In this document: one piece after another, positions 56,011 through 64,000 of the stretch | Position numbering within the stretch: the first letter of the stretch is position 1 | How the letters are laid out: each line of letters opens with the position of its first letter | Assembly: GCA_032622095.1 (NCBI GenBank) | Contig: CP136069.1 | Location: forward strand, 165,532,394 to 165,596,393 | Source of the DNA: Siphonodentalium dalli | Taxonomy: Eukaryota > Mollusca > Scaphopoda > Gadilida > Siphonodentaliidae | Length of the DNA stretch: 64,000 nucleotides | Reading direction: 5' to 3' | Notes under the pieces: model-generated | Database searches by the model: none | What the model was told of the DNA's origin: nothing | Seen by the model: only the letters and a program-made list of their open reading frames with translations | Made by a program: the position numbers and the translations under genes

Positions 56011-58955
56011 TGAGTAAGTAGTTAGTAAAGAAATGGTTAGATTAAGATGTGATAGAGATATCTGCATGTAGCATTGAGTGAGTAGTTAGTAAAGAAATGG
56101 TTAGATTAAGATGTGATAGAGATATCTCCATGTAGCATTAAGTGAGTAGTTAGTAACGAAATGGTTAGATTAAGATGTGATAGAGATATCTCCATGTAGC
56201 ATTAAGTGAGTAGTTAGTAAAGAAATGGTGAGATTAAGATGTGATAGAGATATCTCCATGTAGCATTAAGTGAGTAGTTAGTAACGAAATGGTTAGATTA
56301 AGATGTGATAGCGATATCTCCATGTAGCATTGAGTGAGTAGTTAGTAAAGAAATGGTTAGATTAAGATGTGATAGAGATATCTCCATGTAGCATTGAGTG
56401 AGTAGTTAGTAACGAAATGGTTAGACTAAGATGTGATAGAGATATATCCATGTAGCATTGAGTGAGTAGTTAGTAACGAACTGGTTAGATTAAGATGTGA
56501 TAGAGATATCTCCATGTAGCATTAAGTGAGTAGTTAGTACCGAACTGGTTAGATTAAGATGTGATAGAGATATCTCCATGTAGCATTAAGTGAGTAGTCA
56601 GTAACGAAATGGTTAGATTAAGATGTGATAGAGATATCTCCATGTAGCATTGAGTGAGTAGTTAGTAACGAACTGGTTAGATTAAGATGTGATAGAGATA
56701 TCTCCATGTAGCATTAAGTGAGTAGTTAGTAACGAACTGGTTAGATTAAGATGTGATAGAGATATCTCCATGTAGCATTGAGTGAGTAGTTAGTAAAGAA
56801 CTGGTTAGACTAAGATGTGATAGAGATATATCCATGTAGCATTAAGTGAGTAGTTAGTAACGAACTGGTTAGATTAAGATGTGATAGAGATATCTCCATG
56901 TAGCATTAAGTGAGTAGTTAGTAACGAACTGGTTAGATTAAGATGTGATAGAGATATATCCATGTAGCATTAAGTGAGTAGTTAGTAACGAAATGGTTAG
57001 ATTAAGATGTGATAGAGATATCTCCATGTAGCATTAAGTGAGTAGTTAGTAACGAAATGGTTAGATTAAGATGTGATAGAGATATCTCCATGTAGCATTA
57101 AGTGAGTAGTTAGTAAAGAAATGGTGAGATTAAGATGTGATAGAGATATCTCCATGTAGCATTAAGTGAGTAGTTAGTAACGAACTGGTTAGATTAAGAT
57201 GTGATAGAGATATCTCCATGTAGCATTGAGTGAGTAGTTAGTAAAGAACTGGTTAGACTAAGATGTGATAGAGATATATCCATGTAGCATTAAGTGAGTA
57301 GTTAGTAACGAACTGGTTAGATTAAGATGTGATAGAGATATCTCCATGTAGCATTAAGTGAGTAGTTAGTAACGAATTGGTTAGATTAAGATGTGATAGA
57401 GATATCTCCATGTAGCATTAAGTGAGTAGTTAGTAACGAAATGGTTAGATTAAGATGTGATAGAGATATCTCCATGTAGCATTGAGTGAGTAGTTAGTAA
57501 AGAAATGGTTAGATTAAGATGTGATAGAGATATCTCCATGTAGCATCGAGTGAGTAGTTAGTAACGAAATGGTTAGACTAAGATGTGATAGAGATATATC
57601 CATGTAGCATTGAGTGAGTAGTTAGTAACGAACTGGTTAGATTAAGATGTGATAGAGATATCTCCATGTAGCATTAAGTGAGTAGTTAGTAACGAACTGG
57701 TTAGATTAAGATGTGATAGAGATATCTCCATGTAGCATTAAGTGAGTAGTTAGTAACGAAATGGTTAGATTAAGATGTGATAGAGATATCTCCATGTAGC
57801 ATTGAGTGAGTAGTTAGTAACGAACTGGTTAGATTAAGATGTGATAGAGATATCTCCATGTTGCATTAAGTGAGTAGTTAGTAACGAACTGGTTAGATTA
57901 AGATGTGATAGAGATATCTCCATGTAGCATTGAGTGAGTAGTTAGTAAAGAACTGGTTAGACTAAGATGTGATAGAGATATATCCATGTAGCATTAAGTG
58001 AGTAGTTAGTAACGAACTGGTTAGATTAAGATGTGATAGAGATATCTCCATGTAGCATTAAGTGAGTAGTTAGTAACGAACTGGTTAGATTAAGATGTGA
58101 TAGAGATATCTCCATGTAGCATTAAGTGAGTAGTTAGTAACGAAATGGTTAGATTAAGATGTGATAGAGATATCTCCATGTAGCATTAAGTGAGTAGTTA
58201 GTAACGAAATGGTTAGATTAAGATGTGATAGAGATATCTCCATGTAGCATTAAGTGAGTAGTTAGTAAAGAAATGGTGAGATTAAGATGTGATAGAGATA
58301 TCTCCATGTAGCATTAAGTGAGTAGTTAGTAACGAAATGGTTAGATTAAGATGTGATAGAGATATCTCCATGTAGCATTGAGTGAGTAGTTAGTAACGAA
58401 CTGGTTAGATTAAGATGTGATAGAGATATCTCCATGTAGCATTAAGTGGGTAGTTAGTAACGAACTGGTTAGATTAAGATGTGATAGAGATATCTCCATG
58501 TAGCATTGAGTGAGTAGTTAGTAAAGAACTGGTTAGACTAAGATGTGATAGAGATATATCCATGTAGCATTAAGTGAGTAGTTAGTAACGAACTTGTTAG
58601 ATTAAGATGTGATAGAGATATCTCCATGTAGCATTAAGTGAGTAGTTAGTAACGAACTGGTTAGATTAAGATGTGATAGAGATATCTCCATGTAGCATTG
58701 AGTGAGTAGTTAGTAACGAAATGGTTAGATTAAGATGTGATAGAGATATCTCCATGTAGCATTGAGTGAGTAGTTAGTAAAGAACTGGTTAGACTAAGAT
58801 GTGATAGAGATATCTCCATGTAGCATTAAGTGAGTAGTTAGTAACGAACTGGTTAGATTAAGATGTGATAGAGATATCTCCATGTAGCATTAAGTGAGTA
58901 GTTAGTAACGAACTGGTTAGATTAAGATGTGATAGAGATATCTCCATGTAGCATT
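56011..58955 (+). repeat. 64-bp tandem satellite, about 46 units
   Basis: The unit starts AGTGAGTAGTTAGTAACGAA, continues (A/C)TGGTTAGATTAAGATGTG and ends ATAGAGATATCTCCATGTAG-CATT(A/G). Period is exactly 64 bp over nearly the entire length. Variants (AACG/AAAG, AATGG/ACTGG, GATTAAG/GACTAAG, GATATC/GATATA, GGTGAG) allow units to be tracked. Units at 56333-57164 correspond one for one to those at 57485-58316, an offset of 1152 bp (18 units). Confidence 0.97.
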
Positions 58956-59706
58956 GTGTGTCACGCATTAAGATGTGATAGAGATATCTCCATGTAGCAT
59001 TGTGTGTCACGCATTAAGATGTGATAGAGATATCTCCATGTAGCATTGTGTGTCACGCATTAAGATGTGATAGAGATATCTCCATGTAGCATTTTGTGTC
59101 ACGCATTAAGATGTGATAGAGATATCTCCATGTAGCATTGTGTGTCACGCATTAAGATGTGATAGAGATATCTCCATGTAGCATTGTGTGTCACGCATTA
59201 AGATGTGATAGAGATATCTCCATGTAGCATTGTGTGTCACGCATTAAGATGTGATAGAGATATCTCCATGTAGCATTGTGTGTCACGCATTAAGGTGTGA
59301 TAGAGATATATCCATGTAGCATTGTGTGTCACGCATTAAGGTGTGATAGAGATATATCCATGTAGCATTGTGTGTCACGCATTAAGATGTGATAGAGATA
59401 TCTCCATGTAGCATTGTGTGTCACGCATTAAGATGTGATAGAGATATCTCCATGTAGCATTGTGTGTCACGCATTAAGATGTGATAGAGATATCTCCATG
59501 TAGCATTGTGTGTCACGCATTAAGATGTGATAGAGATATCTCCATGTAGCATTTTGTGTCACGCATTAAGATGTGATAGAGATATCTCCATGTAGCATTG
59601 TGTGTCACGCATTAAGGTGTGATAGAGATATATCCATGTAGCATTGTGTGTCACGCATTAAGGTGTGATAGAGATATATCCATGTAGCATTGTGTGTCAC
59701 GCATTA
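58956..59706 (+). repeat. 46-bp tandem satellite, about 16 units
   Basis: The unit is ATTAAGATGTGATAGAGATA-TCTCCATGTAGCATT-GTGTGTCACGC. It keeps the 35-bp core of the 64-bp unit but replaces the AGTGAGTAGTTAGTAACGAA-TGGTTAG part with GTGTGTCACGC. Variants ATTTTGTGTCACGC and AAGGTGTGATAGAGATATAT recur in a pattern that suggests a sub-block duplication of about 6-7 units. Confidence 0.96.
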
Positions 59707-60128
59707 AACCCTTTACCCAACAAAACGGCCAAAAACGCCCAAATAAAGCTTCAACAGCCTAAAATATCTTCGGTCTGTCTCAATAACACCATACAAATAT
59801 GGATATCATTGGAACCGGTTCATTGACCACATTGTGATAGTTACAGTTATGCCCTGTGCCAATGCATTCTCTTATATATGCGAGTCGACCATAGGTCGCC
59901 TCGCATATATAAGGGAATGCTTTTCTTACATTCTTTAACAATTTTATAATTTTTTCTTACATTTTTTAACAATTTTTATAATATTTTTCTACATTCTTTG
60001 ACAATTTTATCATTTTTAATATGTGTTAAGCCAATGCATTCTCTTATATATGCGAGGCGACCTATGGTCGACTCGCATATATAAGAGAATGCATTGGCAC
60101 AGGGCCGTTCTGTTGGGTAAAGGGTTAA
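59704..60128 (+). mobile_element. Palindromic MITE, TTAACCCTTTACCCAACA family, at the satellite end
   Basis: The left end is TTAA-ACCCTTTACCCAACA in the last satellite unit, the right end is TGTTGGGTAAAGGG-TTAA. The first cassette has lost its final arm, and the spacer contains three copies of TTTTTCTTACATTCTTTAAC-like sequence. Confidence 0.9.
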
Positions 60129-60419
60129 AAAATAAATCTTCCAGAAATGTATCCAAGCAAATGGGTTCATTAACCCTTTATAAACTAAATAATCATGGAC
60201 GAGAGTTTCCTGATATAGTCGTCTGTTGTTGAACTTATTATCTAAACATTTCCCACCAATGAATATGAATTTTTCTGCACTTGTATTATCATTTCGTCTG
60301 GCTGTCATCTGCTCATATATCTGTATCATCCCTCCAAATTAATAGTGGACCATCCCAATGTATACTTTTATAACTGAGTGGGAGAATCCATTCAGCATAG
60401 CATGGATAAGAGCTAAATC
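60129..60419. repeat. Dispersed repeat fragments
   Basis: GTTGTTGAACTTATTATCTAAACATTT and the CCAATGAATATGAAT block match 24200-24300; ATACTTTTATAACTGAGTGG and GGAGAATCCATTCAGCAT match 53730-53790 inverted. Confidence 0.6.
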
Positions 60420-60620
60420 ACGCTGGAGTCATGCGACTTTCGCTGACAATGACAACAGACGTTGCAAGTCACACATACGTGATTCTGATTCTAGCTATTA
60501 TCTGAACATTTCCTAAGGGAACTACTCGCTAATGAATGAGTAGTTAATACAGAAATAGTTAGATTAAGGTGTGGTAGAGTTACCTCCATTGAGCATTGAG
60601 TGTCACGAATTTAAGAACGT
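60420..60620 (+). mobile_element. Unexpanded relative of the satellite's parent element
   Basis: After ATTATCTGAACATTTCCTAAGGG it reads GAATGAGTAGTTAATACAGA, AATAGTTAGATTAAGGTGTG and GTAGAGTTACCTCCATTGAGCATTGAGTGTCACGAATTTAAG once (key strings: GAGTAGTTA, TTAGATTAAGGTGTG, CTCCATTGAGCATTGAG, TGTCACG). It thus holds one copy of the 64-bp unit and of the GTGTCACG filler of the 46-bp unit. Confidence 0.85.
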
Positions 60621-60843
60621 GTTTTCCGATATTTCTAAATGGATTTTCCGAAATCTGTGATATTTGTGACAAAATATTGACGAACCATCAATCCGTTCCT
60701 ATTATTGCATGAAAAATATTTCATTTGTCGTTGTTTTTGGGGTACCAATAACTTATGTAAGATAGAACCATCTATTTTTTGGAAATAAACATTCAGTCAT
60801 ATCATACCTGAAGATCATGTGAGGAAACTTAATTGTTCCGATG

Positions 60844-61483
60844 TAAAGGGGTACTGTACGCCAATTTCAATAAATTCCCGGTAACAATTGCGATCTAATA
60901 TCAATATTATATTTAAAAATAACGTATTTGAGTCGACGATGTCTACTGAAAACGTTCCGGTTAACAGGCTATCATAAAAGTCAAATTGAATTATTTAATA
61001 TAAATGAATTTATGGCTGGAGTCATAAAATGGCGAATTATGCCATTACGAGTTAGGGTTCTTGAAATCTCACATGTTGGGTGTCTTTTATCGACGGCCGT
61101 TTACGACGAACATTATTGAGTTGCGAACAAAACATGTTACATGCAAAAGGAAGTCCCGCTATAACAAATTTGGAAAAAAAGAGAAGAAACAAGATTCATA
61201 AAGCGTCAAGTATTTTTATATGGGGGTGAGATTGTTCGATGGAAGAGATTGCAGGCATCAATTGAACTTTCGGTTCATCCTGCAACCTGCGTCTTCTCCG
61301 GTGAAGGTCAAAAACATGGCGCGTAGTTTGAAATCGTAATATTTTTATTTCCAAGATCAATATTTTCGTCGCTAAATTAGGTTTACACGAAACTCATATA
61401 ACACGAACACAATCTAACTTGAAAGTTATGTCAATGGGAGTAAATAAAAAAATTGCCTATCTCTGTGTACAGTACCCCTTTAA
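60844..61483. mobile_element. AGGGGTACTGTACGCC-family MITE
   Basis: AAAGGGGTACTGTACGCCA on the left, TGTGTACAGTACCCCTTTAA on the right, with GGTAACAATTGCGATCTAAT and ATGGCTGGAGTCATAAA inside as in the 5266 copy. Confidence 0.82.
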
Positions 61484-62189
61484 GAAATTACCTAATTATT
61501 TTCATATAGAAAAACAGCCACCCATAAATCATGTTCTATGTTTGAGAATGCCCATGCCATTCGTTATATCCGGCAACATCGTGGGGTATATGTGGATTTA
61601 ATACCCGGATGTCTCTATTAGACCCCCCCCCCCCGGGTTTAAAATCGACACCCATGTATTAAAGATCCGTGTACGCCACTGTGTACGCCCGGTGTTGCCA
61701 AAGAAAACTAATAATATCCTAATCCCTGCAGATGGCAACTATATCTAAATACCGTGGCCTGCTTCCGGTTGATTGATCCCTGCTTATAGGTGAACCGACT
61801 GTATATCAACATTTGTTTTCATTGGACTGACATAGTTGTGTCTGCTTTTATTTTTACTGTAATGTGTAGGGGTATGATGTTATATCATGCAATTAAAACT
61901 TAACTCAACCTTATGATACAAATAAAGTTTTCTCTCATAGAGACAAGACAATGATGTGTGATTTGATTAAATTATTAATTATTCTAGCAGTTATTGGTAC
62001 CAAAAGGGACAAAAATTGTATATTTTCAATCTCTCAGATGTATCAATATCAATTTGTTTTTTCTTCTATTTATACTATTCAGATTCTATATACAATGATG
62101 ATGATGACACGTGCCATTCATGAATTTTCGCTTGATAGGTCCAGAGAAATCCTTTGTTGAAAAAAAATTGCCAAAATTTATGCACAACG
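61484..62189. other. Intergenic, nothing recognised
   Basis: Only a C12 run at 61623-61634. Confidence 0.45.
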
Positions 62190-62458
62190 TGCGTCTGGTT
62201 TCATGGCGATAGCTGCGCCGATGCAGTATTAATGATCATGTGCCTGTGCATTCTTTTATATATGCGAGTCTCCCATAGGAAGCCTCGCATATATAAAAGA
62301 ATGCAATGGCTTACAATGTCAAGGTATATAAACAGTGTTAGGCCAATGTATTCTCTTATATATGCGAGGTTCCCTATGTGAGACTCGCATATATAAGAGA
62401 ATGCATTGGCACATGGTTTTCGCAAAATTTCAAGAAGCTCCAGTCGTGGAAGGGTTAA
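62190..62458 (-). mobile_element. Palindromic MITE, TTAACCCTTCC family, near-complete
   Basis: GGTTTCATGGCGATAGCTGC at the left; CTCCAGTCGTGGAAGGGTTAA at the right (ends GGAAGGG-TTAA). Two well-preserved cassettes of the GAGTCTCCCATAGGAAGCCTC type lie around a TATAAACAGTGTTAGGCC spacer. Confidence 0.88.
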
Positions 62459-62772
62459 CTAGGACAAGCTTTGCTTTATTTTATGAAAACATCTTGCAGA
62501 CGTTTTACAACACAGTACTTCCTGGTTTCGAAGTTAAAACGATATTTTCTATCAAATATAATTTACTTGAACTAATAAAATTCATATAAATTAAATAAAT
62601 TGACTCGTTGACGAAATCATTCTGTTTGTTTATCGATGATTTGTTCCAGACGAACGAATGTCTGTTTGTTTACATTTTTGGGTAGTTCAGACGTCGTGTT
62701 GTTGAATGTTTTGACAATGATAGTTTAACGATATAATATGGACTTGTTCGAGTGCGTGAAACTGATATGTTA
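62459..62772. other. Intergenic, nothing recognised
   Basis: No gene or clear repeat is seen. Confidence 0.4.
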
Positions 62773-62985
62773 CAGTAATGCTCTAATTAATCGACTCCTT
62801 AACCACAGCAGAATTATGGGTAACTTTTCGGGATTTAGTCGGAAATATGGCTTGTTGCCATTCATCGGAAAGCTCTCGTTGAGAGCTTTCCGATGAATGG
62901 CAACAAGCCATATTTCCGACTAAATCCTGAAAAGTTACCCATAATTCTGCTGTGGTTAAGTAGTCGATTAATTAGAGCATTACTG
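62773..62985. mobile_element. Tc1/mariner-type foldback MITE, TA-flanked
   Basis: TA-CAGTAATGCTCTAATTAATC on the left and GATTAATTAGAGCATTACTG-TA on the right. The arms are almost perfectly complementary up to GAAAGCTCTCGTTGAGAGCTTTC. It is a younger-looking relative of 44645-44858. Confidence 0.9.
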
Positions 62986-63031
62986 TAGTTTTGATGTGTT
63001 ATGCCAACCTGGGGAATGTATCATCTTCTAA

Positions 63032-63393
63032 GTGAACGTTCAAACGACCACGATACAATCGTAAGTGGAGGAATCGGACCCGACGAAGTCGTGGATAGTT
63101 TGTTCACACGATTGCGATGTCGTCGTACATGATGATATCGTAGGTTTTTCGTAAAGCATGTGATTGACTACCCTACGATCATTCCAGCTACGTACACACG
63201 ACTGCGATTACATAGCAAGTGGAGGTATAGTAGCCAAGGATACGCGACGATTTCGCATTTGAAATCAAACCGCGCTCGATATTATTTTTTGACTTGCGAT
63301 ATTGACTTGAGCATGCGCAGTCCAACTAACGGTTACTTCCTCCGACGGAAATCTTTCCACTTACGATTGAATCGTGGTCGTCTGAACGTTCGC
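63032..63393. mobile_element. PIF/Harbinger-like MITE, TAA target duplication
   Basis: TAA-GTGAACGTTCAAACGACC on the left and GGTCGTCTGAACGTTCGC-TAA on the right. The interior aligns with 8666-9031 (AGTGGAGGAATCGG, GTGGATAGTTTGTTCACACG, GAGCATGCGCAGTCCAACTA). Confidence 0.88.
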
Positions 63394-63407
63394 TAACATT
63401 GCCGAAA

Positions 63408-63692
63408 ATTTCAAAGAAATCGACCATACCACTCCATAGAAAACATCGTCTGAACTACTCTCAATTGTAGGCTATATATTTACATCTCGATTGGGGACGC
63501 AACAGTTACTGTCGGCGATAAACTAACACAAATGATTTCGCCATCGAAAGTCATTCCATTTAATTAATATATAAGAATTGTGGTGTGTGTTGTCAATATG
63601 GCTTAATATTCGTAAAGATAACAACTTTGAGCAAGATTATTTTTCATTTCTATTTGATAACCATACCGGAGTGTTTCAGGTCACTTTAATGG
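63408..63692 (-). repeat. Dispersed repeat, copy 2 (inverted partner 35715-36000)
   Basis: ATCGACCATACCACTCC, AGAAAACATCGTCTGAA, GGCGATAAACTAACA and TTTGAGCAAGATTATT are reverse complements of the partner's blocks. Confidence 0.78.
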
Positions 63693-64000
63693 TGCATTCT
63701 TCAAATGGTTGTAGTGGCTGAGTCGTAAAATATATGTTTGAATTGGTGAAATAATTATGTCTTTAAATGTCCATCTGTAAGGAACTATCATATTTCTACG
63801 TTGGTGGAAATTTATTTATTTATTTCATATTTGTGTGTGGCGCCAAATTGTATTTAAATTAAGTTTTGTTGTTGTTGTTGTTGTTTATAATGATTTTTTT
63901 TATTGTAGTCTTCTGCATTTGTAGTCATCAATGATGGCGTTTTTAAATCATTCAACAGAAATTATATATATTCCCTGGCGAACGAGTGCTGTTGAAAGAT
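63693..64000. other. Intergenic, nothing recognised
   Basis: Contains a short GTT microsatellite (about 63868-63885). Confidence 0.45.

Noticed and set aside
56011-59706. CRISPR array
   Set aside because: Units are contiguous monomers without unique spacers, and the context is eukaryotic.

Overview
The window is non-coding-dominated, AT-rich animal DNA. Phase-matched GT-AG introns of 11 to 18 kb, a metazoan rhodopsin-class receptor, long satellites and dozens of short inverted-repeat transposons (MITEs) point to an invertebrate metazoan, probably a marine one. The species cannot be named from sequence alone, and no bacterial or viral gene was seen.

One gene can be followed with confidence. 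A class A, peptide-type G-protein-coupled receptor lies on the + strand in four exons: 7789-7912 (end of TM3, ICL2, TM4), 19357-19559 (ECL2 with its cysteine, TM5), 37424-37565 (basic ICL3) and 50823-51269 (TM6, TM7, helix 8, tail, stop). Splice phases agree at every junction (2, 0, 2, 0). TM1-TM3 must be encoded upstream of the window. The ICL3 exon is followed by a ~32-bp minisatellite made from its own 3' end plus its splice donor. A decayed second copy of the TM7/tail exon follows the gene at 51415-51780.

Layout. 109-3913: 18-bp satellite with a recent 630-bp (35-unit) duplication. 4-7.7 kb: MITEs. 7.8-51.3 kb: the receptor gene, whose introns hold TTAA-flanked MITEs, a MITE inserted in a LINE remnant, a head-to-tail chain of five related repeats with internal minisatellites (21.0-23.8 kb), long foldbacks, a LINE tail and a THAP-domain fragment. 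51.3-55.9 kb: exon-derived repeats and a ~780-bp foldback. 56.0-59.7 kb: a second satellite that changes from a 64-bp to a 46-bp monomer, closed by a MITE. 59.7-64 kb: more MITEs, including an unexpanded paralogue of the sequence that gave rise to the second satellite.

Most interesting: (1) the splice-donor minisatellite, whose extra donors would all give a receptor truncated before TM6; (2) a satellite whose transposon ancestor is still visible nearby; (3) a ~65-bp palindromic cassette shared by MITEs with different terminal repeats; (4) inverted MITE copies flanking single receptor exons; (5) transposon-borne arrays of transcription-factor-like motifs (CRE, ERR/NR5A, NRF1). Functional readings of these are inference.
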